A DNA stretch of 64,000 nt from Piliocolobus tephrosceles (taxonomy: Eukaryota > Chordata > Mammalia > Primates > Cercopithecidae), in the NCBI RefSeq assembly GCF_002776525.5, contig NC_045444.1:28368702-28432701 (forward strand), in the 5' to 3' direction. Positions 1 to 11,859 of this stretch are shown one piece after another. Within the stretch, counting starts at the first letter, position 1. Each line of letters starts with the position of its first letter. Under the pieces are notes generated by a model. The model was not told the origin of the DNA. It made no database searches and saw nothing but the letters and a program-made list of their open reading frames with translations. A program made the translations under genes and the position numbers.

Positions 1-370
1 TGCAGTCAAGTTAGAAGGTCTATGTGCTCATCTTGGCACCACTGCATGGCGTATGTTACCTTGGGCATATCTTTATTTTGTCCAAGCCTCATTTTCCTAA
101 TTAAAAATGGATAATAAAGTTCTATACTACCTTGATTGGTGGTCAAGAGGAATAGCATTGATAAGAGTAATTTTATCATAGGTTATTCTCTCTACTTCTT
201 AGAATTATTACCTTGATAAGTTGAGACAATATAAACAGTTTGCCTACTTACTGGAAAACTCTATATATAATGTATTGTTTATAATAAAATAGTAATCTGG
301 AGGCAAAATCCAAAACGTAATATGTTCAACTATTTTGTACTATAGTGAACATGACATAATAGCTACAAGG
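1..370. other. Unassigned AT-rich sequence
   Basis: No open frame, RNA gene or repeat that I recognise. The base composition is AT-rich and resembles the rest of the window. Confidence 0.6.
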
Positions 371-575
371 GGAAACATTTTTTGGACTGTGGCATCAGAT
401 TTTGTGAATTTAAATCCCAGCTTTACCACCAAGTGGCAATGACAAGCTCTCTAAGCCTTGGAGTCTCTTTCTGTAAAATGGAGTTAATGATAGCTTTTAT
501 TTAATAATGTTATGAAAACTAAGAGAGAATATTTTAAAAGCACTTAGCATACTATTTGTCATTATGGTAATTGAT
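371..575 (+). repeat. MIR SINE
   Basis: The order of motifs matches the MIR family: an 'aaatcccagctttaccacc' segment, the 'ctctaagccttggagtctc' core, a 'tgtaaaatggagttaatgat' stretch and a 'gcacttagcat' segment near the 3' side. MIR is an ancient tRNA-derived mammalian SINE that is long inactive. This copy is diverged and missing both ends. Edges are estimated by eye. Confidence 0.75.
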
Positions 576-1116
576 CAAAATGTATTAGGTTTTGTTGATT
601 TATTGAAAATATATATCCCAGTAGTTAAAGAATTAACAAATAGAGTAAAAGGCATCTCTTATAATCCTCTTCAATGACTAAATATTATGTTGAGAAGAAT
701 ACTACACAAAGTTGGACCAAACAGTGAGTTCTTTCACCATTAGTTTACAATGCAAAGGAAAGTATAGAAGAGAGAAAATGTTGATGCATAGGAAAGCAAA
801 CTCGTTGCCCATTAATAAAAAATTTAGTATGAGTGCCACATCTTAGAGTCTGGTCCTCAAGTTTGCAAACTTGGAAATTTTAGGTTTCTGAATAACAAGT
901 TAACTCATGCTAATCAATCCATCTTAATTGAAGTTTCTTATCTGCAGTTCCACATTGAACCAAATTACATAAAAAATGTTTGGAGTGACAATTTTCTTAA
1001 TTGTTCCAGTGAGTACCATTTTAGGGATACATGTGAGAAGCTAATTCATAACATTCAATGGATGTCTTGGAGCATCAGCACCTAATTCTCTCATGATATT
1101 CCAGTTAAAAGATATA
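576..1116. other. Unassigned AT-rich sequence
   Basis: No gene or recognisable repeat seen. This stretch flanks the inverted end of the L1 that starts near 1117. Confidence 0.5.
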
Positions 1117-1124
1117 TATTTTCT

Positions 1125-2705
1125 TTTTTTGTTGTGTCTCTGCCAGGCTTTGGTATCAGGGTGATGCTGCCTCATAAAATGAGTTAAGGAGGAGTCCCTC
1201 TTTTTCTGTTGTTAGGAATATTTTCAGAAGGAGTGGTACCAGCTCCTCTTTGTACCTCTGGTAGAATTTGGCTACGAATCTGTCTGGTCCTGGGCTTTTT
1301 TTGGTTGGTAGTCTATTAATTACTGCCTCTTCAGAACTTGTTATTGGTCTATTCAGGGATTCGACTTCTTCCTGATTTAGTCTTGGGAGAATGTATGTGT
1401 CCAGGGATTTATCCATTTCTTCTAGATTTTCTAGTTTATTTCCATAGAGGTGTTTATAGTATTCTCTGATGGTAGTTTGTATTTCTGTGGGATCAGTGGT
1501 GATATCCCCTTTCTCATTTTTATTGTGTCTATTTGATTCTTCTCTATTTTCTTCTTTATTAGTCTGGCTAGTGGTCTTTCTATTTTGTTAATCTTTTCAA
1601 AATACCAGCTCCAGGATTCATTGATTTTTTTGAAGGAGTTTTCCTGTCTCTATCACCTTCAGTTCTGTGCTGACCTTAGTTATTTCTTGTCTTCTGCTGG
1701 CTTTTGAATTTGTTTGCTCTTGCTTCTTTAGTTCTTTTAATTGTGATGTTACAGTGTTGATTTTAGATCTTTCCTGCTTTCACCTTTGGGTATTTAGTGC
1801 TATAAATTTCTCTCTAAAGACTGCTTTAGCTGTTTCCCAGAGATTCTGGTTCATTGTGTCCTTGTTCTCATTGGTTTCAAAGAACTTATTTATTTCTGCC
1901 TTGGTTTCATTACTTACCCAGTAGTCATTCAGGAGCAGGTTGTTCAGTATCCACGTAGATGTGCGTTTTTGAGTGAATTTCTCAGTCATGAGTTCTATTT
2001 TGATTGCACTGTGGTCTGAGAGACTATTCTGATTTCCATTCTCTGCATTTGCTGGGAAGTATTTTACTTCCAATTATGGTGGTCAATTTTAGAATAAATG
2101 TGATGTGGTGCTGAGAAGAACGTATATTCTGTTGATTTGGGGTGGAGAGTTCTGTAGATGTCTATTAGGTCCATTTGGTCCAGAGCTGAGTGCAAGCCCT
2201 GAATATCCTTGTTGATTTTCTGTCTCATTGATCTGTCTAATATTGACAGTGGAGTGTTAAAATCTCCCACTATTATAATGTGAGAGTCTAAGTCTCTTTG
2301 TAGGTCACCAAGAACTTGCTTTATGAATCTGGGTGCTCCTGTATTGGGTACATATACATTTCGAATAGTTAGCTCTTCTTGTTGCATTGATCCCTTTCCG
2401 TTATGTAATGCCCTTCTATGTTTTTGTTTTTGTTTTTTAATCTTTGTTAGTTTAAAGTCTGTTTTATCAGAGACTAGGATTGCAATCCCTGCTTTTTTTT
2501 GCTTTTCATTTGCTTGGTAAATAGTCTTCCATCCCTTTATTTTGAGCCTATGTGTGTCTTTACACTTGAGATGGGTCTGCTGAATATAGCACACCAGTAT
2601 GTCTTGATTCTTTATCCAATTTGCCAGTCTGTGTCTTTTAATTGGGGAATTTAGCCCATTCACATTTAAGGTCAATATTCTTATGTGTGGATTTGATCCT
2701 GTCAT
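1125..2705 (-). pseudogene. L1 ORF2 endonuclease and partial RT
   Basis: The frame opens at the canonical L1 ORF2 start (minus strand, 2705) and runs 213 codons with the APE-type endonuclease fold signature. Visible motifs are 'LTLNVNGLNSPIKRHR' at the N-terminus, 'IIVGDFNTPLS' (the catalytic Asp/Asn strand) and, in a shifted frame further on, an SDH triad segment. In functional L1 the motif after 'YIQ' is ETHL with a catalytic glutamate. Here it reads QTHL, so that glutamate is replaced by glutamine. The frame breaks near 2064 and continues as fragments to about 1160. Dead by several independent lesions. Confidence 0.92.
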
Positions 2706-2759
2706 TATGATGCTAACTGGTTATTTTGCCCATTAGTTGACACAGTTTCTTCATAATGT

Positions 2760-2932
2760 CAATGTGATTTACAATTTGTTATTTTTCTCAGTGGCTGGTA
2801 CTGGTTTTTCCTTTCCATATTTATCACTTCCTTCAGAACCTCTTGTAAGGCAGGCCTGCTGGTGACAAAATCTCTCAGCAGTTGCTTGTCTGTAAAGGAT
2901 TTTATTTCTCCTTCGCTTATGAAGCTTAGGTG
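2760..2932 (-). pseudogene. L1 ORF1 C-terminal fragment
   Basis: The minus-strand translation contains the conserved L1 ORF1p carboxy-terminal signature: a 'SFISEGEIKSFTDKQ' segment, then 'LRDFVTSRPALQE' and 'NMERKNQYQPL'. Intact ORF1p is an RNA-binding trimer of about 338 residues in the L1 ribonucleoprotein. Only about the last 55 residues remain here because the insertion is 5'-truncated. A parallel frame also stays open across this stretch but is a shadow. Non-functional remnant. Confidence 0.9.
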
Positions 2933-2945
2933 TGAAAATCCTGTG

Positions 2946-5160
2946 TAAAATACTGGCAAACCAAATCCAGCAGCACATCAAAAAGCTTACCCACCACAAT
3001 CAAGTCGGCTTCAACTCTGGGATGCAAGGCTGTTTCAACACATGCAAATCAATAAACATAATCCATCACATAAACAGAATCAATGAAAAGAAAAACAACA
3101 CATGATTGTCTCAGTAGATGCAGAAAAGGTCTTCGATAAAATTCAATACCCTTTGTGCGAAAATATCTCAATAAACTAGGCATTGATGGAACTTATTTCA
3201 AAATAATAAGGGCTATTTATGAAAAACCCACAGCCAGATTAATACTGAATGGGCAAAAGCTGGAAGCATTCCTTTTGAAAACCGGCACAAGACAAAGATG
3301 CCCTCTCCCCACCACTCCTATTCAACATAGTATTGGAAGTTCTGGCCAGGGCAATCAGGCATAGAAAGAAATAAAAATTATTCAAATAGGAAGAGAGAAA
3401 GTCAAGTTGTCTCTGTTTGCAGATGGACATGATTGTATATTTAGAAAACCCCATCGTCTCAGCCCCAAATCTCTTTAAGCTGATAAGCAACTTCAGCAAA
3501 ATCTCAGGACACAAAATCAGTGTGCAAAAATCACAAGCATTCCTATATTCCCATAACAGACAAACAGCCAAATCAAGAGTGAACTCTCATTCACAATTGC
3601 TACAAAGAGAATAAAATACCTAGGAATAGAACTTACAAGGAATGTGAAGGACCTCTTTAAGGAGAACTACAAAACCACTGCTCAAGGAAATCAGAGAGGA
3701 CACAAACAAACTGAAAAACATTCCATACTCATGGATAGGAAGAATCAATATGGTGAAAATGGCCATACTGCCTGCCCAAAGTAATTTATAGATTCAATGC
3801 TGTTCACATCAAGCTACCATTGACTTTCTTCACAGAATTAGCAAAAACTACTTTAAATTTCATATGGAATGAAAGAAAAAAAAGCCCATATAGCCAAGAC
3901 AATCTTAAGCAAAAAGAACACAGCCAGCAGCATCACGCTGCCTGACTTCAAACTATACTACAAGGCTACAGTAACCAAAACAGCATGCTACTGGTATCAA
4001 AACAGATACATAGACCAATGGAACAGAACAGAGGCCTCAGAAACAACATCACACATGTACAACCAACTGATCTTTGACAAACCTGACAAAAACAAGCAAT
4101 GGAGAAAGGATTCCTTATTTAATAAATGGTGTTGGGAAAACTGGCTAGCCATATGCAGAAAACTGAAACTGGACCCCTTCCTTACACCTTATACAAAAAT
4201 TAACTCAAGATGGATTAAAGACTTAAATGTAAGACCTAAAACCATAAAAAAAAACCCTATAAGAAAACCTAGGCAATACCATTCACGGCATAGGCATGGG
4301 CAAAGACTTCATGACTAAAACACCAAAAGCAATGGCAACAAAAGTCAAAATTGACAAATGGGATCTAATTAAACTAAAGAGTTTCTGCACAGCAAAAGAA
4401 ACTGTAATCAGAGCTTATAGACAACCTACAGAATGGGAGAAAATTTTTGTAATCTATCCATCTGATAAAGGACTAACATCCAGAATCTACAAGGAACTTA
4501 AACAAATGTATGAGAAAAAAACAAACAACCACATCAAAAAGTGGGCAAAGGATATGAACAGACACTTCACTAAAAAAGACATCTATGTAGCAAAAAAAAA
4601 AAATGTGAAAAAAAGCTCATTTTCATTGGTCATTAGAGAAATGCAAATCAAAACCACAATGAGATATTATCTCACACCAGTTAGAATGGTGATCATTAAA
4701 AAGCCAGGAAACAATAAATGCTGGAGAGAATGTGGAGAAATAGGAACGCTTTTATACTGTTGGTGGGAGTGTAATTTAGTTTAACCATTGTGGAAGACAG
4801 TGTGGCAATTCCTCAAGGATCTGAAACCAGAAATAACATTTGACCTTACAATCTCATTACTCATATACACAAAGGATTATAAATCATTCTACTATAAAGA
4901 CACATGCACAAATATGTTCATTGCAGCACTATTCGCAATAGCAAAGATTTAGAACCAACCCAAATGGCCATCAATGATAGACAGGATAAAGAAAATGTGG
5001 CACATATACACCATGGAATACTATGCAACCTTAAAAAAGGATGAGTTCATGCCCCCTGCAGGGACATGGATGAAGCTGGAAGCCATCATTCTCAGCAAAC
5101 TAACATAGGAACAGAAAACCAAACACCACATGTTCTCACTCATAAGTGGGAGTTGAACAA
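2946..5160 (+). pseudogene. L1 ORF2 RT and C-terminal remainder
   Basis: The plus-strand continuation of ORF2 is split into several frames (3155-3364, 3417-3614, 3869-4318, 4296-4784). Recognisable stretches include 'LGIDGTYFKIIRAIYEKPTA' and 'NGQKLEAF' of the RT domain, 'MIVYLENPIVSA' next to the RT active site, and the C-terminal 'LFNKWCWENWLAICRKLKL' and 'KWAKDMNRHFTKKDIY' regions. At 3420-3430 the RT active-site FADD motif is disrupted by an apparent one-base insertion, which shifts the frame. Further stops and frameshifts follow, so no reverse transcriptase can be made. The 3' UTR follows to about 5362. Confidence 0.92.
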
Positions 5161-5362
5161 TGAAAATACATGGACACAGGGAGGGGAACATCACATATCA
5201 GCACCTGTTGGGAGACAGGGGGCCAGTAGAGAGCTAGCATCAGGAGAAACACCTAATGTAGATGATAGGTTGATGAGTGCAGAACACCATAATGTCATGT
5301 ATATACCTATGTAACAAACCTGCACATTCTGCACATGTATTCTAGAACTTAAAGTATAATAA

Positions 5363-5560
5363 CAAAGAGAGACCTAGAGAATATATATGTTACTTGCCAT
5401 ATCTATATTTTTCTGCATACATTTCATATCTATATCTATATATGTATTTATATATCTATACCTATCTATATATCTGCTTATTTACTTGTTTCTTCTTTTC
5501 TTCCTTCCTTCTTTCCTTTCATCTCTTTATCTATATAGATAGAGAGAAGTTATCTATTTA
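5363..5560. repeat. Low-complexity AT and pyrimidine-rich tract
   Basis: Imperfect 'tatcta'-like repeats (about 5400-5480) grade into a CT-rich 'cttcctt' tract (about 5485-5520), then 'tctatatagatagaga'. It adjoins the 3' end of the L1 and may have started from its A-rich tail. The open frame across it is a low-complexity translation. Confidence 0.7.
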
Positions 5561-6571
5561 TAATAAGAAGTATGACTACTGAGTTTATTAACTGAACAGT
5601 ATTTTCATTCCTGCAGGCAGACCTACATGAATGCCAACTATTATCAGAAAGACTGTTGTTGGAATATAAAGTGGTAATACCACTGAGTCATGAGTACATG
5701 ATTTATTTCTCTCCCCAATAAAGGTAGAGTTTCTGCAAAGACTGGATAGTTAGTTGTGGTCCAGGGCACATTCTCTCTCCCCTGAGCCTTAGGCACAGAG
5801 CCACTATATGCCTTCTTGACTTTCTTTTCAATGATTTTCTAAAAACTTTTCTTCTGATTGAAACATCTTCACTTTAGATATCTGTCATACATATTATTAT
5901 GCTAAAAAAGTGTGCTTGACTTAAACATATGGCTTGCATGTTTGAAAGAAGGGGATTCTCTTCCCAAGGAGCTTAAAATATTTTAAAATCTCTAATTGCA
6001 TATCACATTTTAGATGTGATCTTTGCAGATATATTTCAAGCATCTCATACATTTTCTTACTTTGTTCTTTCCCTTCACAATAGAATATAGGATTGACAGA
6101 CTTAGACTTAATGATCATCCATCTGAGTCAAATTCTTTTTCACTTTCAGCTCTCCTAATGAGTCTCACCTTTGCTTTAGGTATATCAAGGTTAGAAACCT
6201 GTATTTTATTATTAGAATCAGCTCTCATTTTCTGGTTTTTACTCATTTTAATGAAAGCAAGATATATAATATAACAATGGTAAAGTATTTTTTTACGATC
6301 AGAATGTTCTATTATTCAAATGACATGTAAAAGTGGAACTACTGTGTTTGAAGTGCAGTCACAACTAACTAGGAGACCCACTAGCCTGCACTTTCCTCTC
6401 TTCCAGCCAAAGAGCAAAGAAATTCCTAAGACATATTTGTAGTGCCATACTGTGAGGTTTAAAAAACACTGCAAAGATAGATGCTAGATACAGACATTTA
6501 GATGCAAAGATGAAATAGGTAAATGCCTGCCTGATCTGTAGTGTAGTAGTTGCAGTATGTTAGTGATGCAG
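5561..6571. other. Unassigned sequence
   Basis: About 1 kb with no recognisable repeat, RNA or coding evidence. Short open frames on either strand have no family resemblance that I recognise. Confidence 0.5.
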
Positions 6572-7187
6572 TGTATCAGTTTCCTTTTTCTGCTGGAACA
6601 AATTACCACAAATTTAGTGACTTAAGCAAGACAAATGTATTACCTTACAATGCTGCAGGCCAGACTAGAAGTCCAACCTGGATCTCAGTGAGCTGGTATC
6701 AAGATAGCAGCCGGGTTCCATTCTTTTCTGGAGGCTCTAGGGTTTTGATTTCCTTTCCTTGGTTATTTGGGTTCTCCGCACAGTTCAATTTCTTGTGGTT
6801 GAGATTCCCATGTTTTTGCTGGCTGTTAGACAAGAGCTGTTCCCTGGGTCAGCTCTTGGCTGACAATTCCATGACTGATGGTCCCCTTCCTCCATCTTCA
6901 AAGCCTTCCACAGCAGCCCTGTCTCCCTCATGCTTTGAACCTTTCCTCCTTTTTTCTTTTTCATGGTTCTAACCTAGCAAGAATAGATTCTCCACTTTTA
7001 AAAACATATGCCATATGATTAAATCAACCAGATAATCCAAGATAATCTCCCCACCTCAGAGTCTGTATTCATGATCGCATATTAAAGTCAAGTTTTCCAT
7101 GTAAGACAACATATCTACAGATTTCAGGGATTAGAACATTGACATCTTAGGGATGGGGGAGAGGTTGCAATTATTCTCTTTACCACA
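6572..7187 (-). mobile_element. MLT1-type MaLR LTR (MLT1D-like)
   Basis: Antisense solo LTR. The left end starts with 'tgtatcagtttcc' and the 'acaaattaccacaaatttag' motif, which is the reverse complement of the MLT1 3' end. The right end is a 'gggattagaacattgacatc' segment followed by 'taccaca', the reverse complement of its 5' end. TG...CA termini are present. The flanking 5-bp sequences tgcag (6567-6571) and tgtag (7188-7192) match at four of five positions and are a plausible TSD. MaLR elements are non-autonomous ERVL relatives. The 140-aa open frame inside it is incidental. Confidence 0.8.
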
Positions 7188-10059
7188 TGTAGTGTTTGTG
7201 TAGTCATTTGCATTTGCTTCTAATGTGGAGGTCTTGACCAACAGGCCATGCTGGATTTAAATAGCTCCTTTAATCAGTTCACATCCTAGATATTATTTTG
7301 ACCATTGAGGATGCTTTGCCTACCACAGTTTGATTAATTATCCTTTTTTTTTTTTTTTCTGGTGAATTCCTAGAGGCGAATCTCGTGTTTTGATTTCTAA
7401 TATCTTAATTGAATTTAAGTAAGAAAAACTCACAATTGCCCATGTGCAATCAGCATAATAAAGGGGGTTGCATTTTAGACCTTGGGTCATCAGATTAATC
7501 AGACTATTAATAGTCCTGCCAGCCATTTAGCCATTAAAACAAGTACACATACACAAAGCATGGATAGTTACTGAAGTGACAGAACTGGCCCAAAGCTAGA
7601 CTGACCAAAGTTTTGAATAAACTGAAGAATGAAACTTTGACATGCTTATCTGAATGTAATTGGAAATTCAGATCTCTATACAATCACTTATCCTTAAGTT
7701 TTAAGTCATCGCATTTCATCTGTTATTTATAATCTCATTTGGATTTCAGAAAAAAATTCAATACTTCATTGCATCTCTTAATTTATTTTACCATTAAGAT
7801 TTGGTTACTCTTTGAGCCAAGAGCACAACACGTATTCATGTGCACAGGAGTTAAGAACCGCCACCAAAAGTGGCACTCATATAATGGAGATAGAGTTGTT
7901 GGTCCAACCTTGGTGTCTGAATGGTAATTTGAATAATGAAGAAAATGACATTACTCCTGAGAACTCCAGGGCAGAATCTTCCCATGGCATCATGGCTTTG
8001 GGCCAGCCATTTCCCAGGCATAGTGAGTAGTGGAGGAAGGGAAGGATACTAATAGCCCTACTGGGGTTGCTTTTGTTAGCCTTAGTTACTAGAAGCTGAC
8101 GTGACTGCTATCCAAGGCAGAACTTCTATAAAAAATCCAGCAGTGGAACACTATACATACCTACTGTGCTAATAAGAGAGAGAAAACCTATAAGTTTCTT
8201 TTTTCTCTCACTTGGGATACTAAAGGGCAATAGAGCAGCTATCAGCAAAAAGTCCAGAGGCACAAATCTAGCAACACAGAGAGAACTCAAAAGTTGCATT
8301 TCACAAATAGTAAACACATGTTATGTTTTCTCTGCATTCCCTACGGGTCAGGCTATTTCTCAAATGCCAATTCCCATCACAATTGGCGCCTTTGGCACTT
8401 CTGAAATATAGGGTGTTTGGCACTCAGCTGGGGAATTTCAGTGTTCAGGAACCAAGTACTGAAAGAAAGCAAGTGACCAGGTCAGCTGCTGCCAATCACT
8501 ATCTCCGCTCCACAGGGGTTCAGTCAAAGGAGAATACAGCTTCAGGTCTCCCTGTAGGGAAGTTTCTCTCTCATTGCCAGAGTTAGTCCAAGTAGATTTT
8601 CTACTGTCCTCTAAAATTCTGACAAGCAATATGGAAGGAAAAAAGTAGCACATTTCCGAAAATAAAAAATGTGCACAAATAATGACATTATATAAGGTAA
8701 AGTCACATAACCTAGTAAATACAAAGCAATGAATAATACTACATGGGTGAGAAAATACCATAGTTCAAAGTTATTCTTTGCCAGGATTTTAATGAGTCGA
8801 ACAAATACAATACATTAATGCGTGCATTGTTGCATTCAAAGACTTTGATTCATTTCTAAATAAAAAGAATGGCAAAACAACCTCCCAGTCCCAAAGGGGC
8901 AAATTTAGGGGCATGTTAAAACACGTCTTTCAGGTTCATCTCATAACAAATGCATTTCAGGAATGACTAAATCAAAGTGTCATGACCCAAAGAGAAAAAA
9001 TAACAAGCTCACTGGTTAACTTATCATTACTGGAAGAAGAGTGGGCTATGAAAATGATCTTTGAAACTAAAAATCTCTTTAAAGCATTATAGAATTTGCT
9101 ATCAGCACAAATTGAGAGTAAAGAAATAATTACCAAAATCTAACCAGCTATAAATTTCCATCCACTGGGCAAAAATCCACATCAGAATGTGAGAAAGCAC
9201 AAGAATTTGCTTCTTAAATGTTACATTGTGCCAGAGGAATTATAAACAGCAGGCACCATCAATAATTTTTTTCTTTAAGAAATGGGACTGAACTCTATCT
9301 ACACCACCACTGAGACAGGCACCTGGAGGTAAGCACAGAAATACCAACCAACTTCACATGTAGCTGGAAAGTCTCAAAATTCTGTGCCCTTTGTCTTTTC
9401 CAACACACATGATTACTTACTTTCATGCATAGCTGTAGAAAATAAGACTCTTTTTTTAATTGTGCAAACTTAAACCAATTTGTTTGTGAAACACCAAACT
9501 ATCCCATATTGAAACTGGTTTGGAAGACCTTCATATGTAAGGATAATCTATTTGGCTTGCAAAATTCACATGAAACCTGCATAGAAATTCTGCATATTTT
9601 CATTGCTTCCACAATTTTCTCTCCTCCCCATTATAGGCTAAGAGGGCATATCTATGTCCTGGCAGTAAATAATTGCAGGATAATATGTGTTAGCATTCCC
9701 TTACAAATAAATATTCCCTTGAAGAACCAAACAGAGTAGAAAGGGCAGGCATAATGCATTACACTTATTTAACTTCATTGCATCATTTTATTTAAGGCCC
9801 AAGCTGATCCCCTTAGCGTGGCTATAATTTCTTTTGGTCTACACAGTGTACTTTGGGTTAATGAGGTCAAGTCAATCTCTATATGGTACCCTAAGCTCAG
9901 GCCATCTCTTAATAAAACATACTCTTCTGGTGACAAGAGGAGAAAAAGGGAACCAATTTATGTGGATCAGACTGAAATCTGGGAACATTTTAGATTTCCC
10001 CTTTTCCTCATGCCCCATATTAAATTTGATCCTTGAAAATGTCTCCCACATTGGCTCTC
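7188..10059. other. Unassigned intergenic sequence
   Basis: About 2.9 kb that I could not assign. A T-tract lies at about 7343-7359. Several overlapping short open frames at 7739-8761 and 9509-10181 occur on both strands without homology, codon bias or splice context that I can point to. Very old diverged repeats may be hidden here. Confidence 0.45.
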
Positions 10060-10275
10060 TCCACTGCATCTCCTTCAGCTCCAGCTTTAATTCAAGCTAT
10101 CATTCTCACCTGGTTTGTGGAGTAATCAAACAGATCCCTCTGTATCCCATCTGTCATTGTATTCATTCTATTCTACACTGATACCACAGGTATATCCAAA
10201 GCACATATTTAACTTATTTTCTCTCTTATTTAAACTCTTTGGTTGCTTGGCTAATTCTTTGCATGTGCACATAGA
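10060..10275 (+). repeat. Diverged L2 LINE fragment
   Basis: The order of weak motifs follows the L2 3' region: 'ctatcattctcacctgg', then a segment like 'ctgatcatgtcactcc', then 'cttatttaaactctttggttgct' and 'ttctttgcatgtgcac'. Highly diverged, so edges and identity are tentative. Confidence 0.45.
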
Positions 10276-10512
10276 CAGCATTCCCGTTAGTGGCATTTAA
10301 TGCCCCTGGGCAAGTAACAACAGCTCACCACCCAAACAGGAGTCAAGTAACATATCCTAAGCTTCTGGGACTTGGAAATATCATGAGAAAAAAATTGAAC
10401 ATGGCTTACGGCAGGAGTCCAGACCTATGCAGACATGTCTGATGGATTGGAAGATCTTATAGAAACCTGATTTCAGGAAGTAACAACTTTGGTTCTAAGA
10501 AGAAAATTTCAA
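10276..10512. other. Unassigned sequence
   Basis: Short stretch between the L2-like fragment and the GAAA array. No feature recognised. Confidence 0.4.
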
Positions 10513-10514
10513 AA

Positions 10515-10558
<44 letters not shown>

Positions 10559-10561
10559 AAA
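10513..10561 (+). repeat. (GAAA)n tetranucleotide microsatellite
   Basis: About 12 nearly perfect AAAG/GAAA units. Purity over this length makes it likely to be polymorphic between individuals. Confidence 0.97.
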
Positions 10562-11177
10562 CAAATTAATCAAAGTGGAGTATACCCAACAGCCATGTCT
10601 GCTAACCACTATAAGCTAGTTTTAAGGTGCATTGTGAAGCCACCTGAGTCCACTCAACCCAACTGTGTGCCCTACCTTCAAAGCATATATGCAGTCTGCA
10701 AAGATGAGTGTCATTAAATAAATCCTGATATCATTATGTAGTATGAAGCTTGGGATCTCTAAAGCTAGGCATCTTCTCTTCTTAGACAAGCATTTGAAGA
10801 AATAATTTATTTCTTTACCATCCAAAGAGAAGCATGCATAGTTGAAATGAGTAGAATAGACAGTAAGAACATCTGCAGTTTCAAGTGGAGAAAATACAGA
10901 TGTCCCTGATACTTTGAAGCCAGGTATGAATCTCCAAGCATTCAAAGATCCAGATAGAGATAGACACAGAGAATCACTAGCAGATGCCTTAAATGCCCAG
11001 GTGATCCAGAGATTAAAAAAAAATAGGACCAAAAGTCACAGATGCTCACCCTGGAAACATGTTTAAGTCACCTGTGGCCATTTTTGAAAATTCTTAAAGA
11101 GACATAAGGAAAGAGACGAAGTTCTGATATAGGTTTTTGACAGCAACCTGACTAACTTTCCATCAGTTAGCATTTGC
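10562..11177. other. Unassigned sequence with a 136-codon frame
   Basis: A minus-strand open frame (10622-11032) has no motif I recognise, low-complexity starts, and no splice or poly(A) context. I treat it as chance. No repeat was identified with confidence. Confidence 0.45.
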
Positions 11178-11500
11178 ATTAGTTAGGATGTTTTGGCTGA
11201 AAGTGGTAAAAGGCTCAACTCAATGTAACTTAAACAGAAAAGGTATCTGCTATCTCATAAGAGGAGTCCAGGGATAGGTTGGTGCCAATGTTGTTAATTC
11301 AGGGGCTAAACATCATCATCAAGACAATAGATACTGTACACCTTTCTCCTCATCCAACTTCGGAATGTCACCTTGACCCTTTGACTTGCTCCTCATATGG
11401 GTAAAGTAGTTGCAGATAGGTAGTTGCACCTTATCATCTAAAAGTAGATAAGGTGATTCTTTAAGATCAGAGACACTTTTCTCATTTATACACCCACGTT
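11178..11500. repeat. Possible ancient interspersed repeat
   Basis: The 'ttggctgaaagtggtaaa', 'ctcaactcaatgtaactt' and 'gagtccagggataggttggt' order resembles a dispersed mammalian repeat that I have seen in many loci but cannot name securely. Treat the call as a prompt for a library search. Confidence 0.35.
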
Positions 11501-11715
11501 CTTCACGTCTGACTCGGTAAGCTATGTTTTTGACTCACCCTAAACTAGTTACTAACAATGGGAATTAGAATACCTGAATAGGCTTAGATAAATTTCTACT
11601 CGTCCTAAATGAAACTGGGGTCTTGTTAGCCAGGACAATGTGGCAGAAATTATAGTTTTATTGGCATATATAATGTTGTCAATAGCTAGCAGTCACAAAC
11701 CACTGTGATCTAGGT
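11501..11715. other. Unassigned sequence
   Basis: No recognisable feature between the possible ancient repeat and the MER5A copy. Confidence 0.4.
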
Positions 11716-11835
11716 CAGTGCTTTGCAAAGCTTAGATTCTGATTCAGTGGATCTCAGGTAGTGCCCATGATTCTGCATTCTAATAATCTCATAAGTGATG
11801 TTGCTGCCAGTCCATGGACCACACTGTAAATACCA
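11716..11835 (+). mobile_element. MER5A hAT-Charlie MITE, internally deleted
   Basis: Starts with 'cagtgctttgcaaa' (family terminal repeat cagtggttctcaaa), skips about 40 bp, then continues with 'attctgattcagtggatct', 'gattctgcattctaataa' and 'ccatggaccacactg'. MER5A is a non-autonomous DNA transposon that stopped moving before primates radiated. Confidence 0.75.
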
Positions 11836-11859
11836 ATCATTTAGGTGACATTCAAATAA

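Larger units (their letters stand above)
1117..2945 (-). mobile_element. Inverted 5' part of the twin-primed L1
   Basis: Read on the minus strand this covers the end of ORF1, the inter-ORF spacer, the start of ORF2 with the endonuclease domain, and the first part of the reverse transcriptase domain. The last recognisable L1 residues at its left end are the IPKPGRDTTK-like stretch coded near 1125-1160. At its right end, near 2945, L1 sense-strand sequence of the RT domain begins abruptly. Confidence 0.92.
1117..5362 (+). mobile_element. Primate L1 with inverted 5' segment
   Basis: One L1 retrotransposon in two pieces. From about 1117 to 2945 the L1 reads on the minus strand, from the RT region of ORF2 back to the C-terminus of ORF1. 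From about 2946 to 5362 it reads on the plus strand, from the RT region through the ORF2 end and 3' UTR. The 3' terminus has the usual 'agaacttaaagtataataa' ending. The inverted piece stops just upstream, in L1 order, of where the forward piece begins, leaving only a short gap. That is the arrangement expected from twin priming during integration. No convincing TSD was found by eye. Sequence similarity suggests a primate L1PA/L1PB-age element, already inactivated. It is 5'-truncated within ORF1. Confidence 0.93.

Noticed and set aside
2064..2705. 213-codon minus-strand frame as a host gene
   Set aside because: It is the L1 ORF2 endonuclease domain, truncated by a frameshift and with a mutated catalytic residue.
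6550..6972. 140-codon plus-strand open frame
   Set aside because: It lies almost wholly inside an antisense MLT1-type LTR and reads against it.
10622..11032. 136-codon minus-strand open frame
   Set aside because: No recognisable domain, no splice, promoter or poly(A) context, and composition like the surroundings. Consistent with chance in 64 kb read in six frames.
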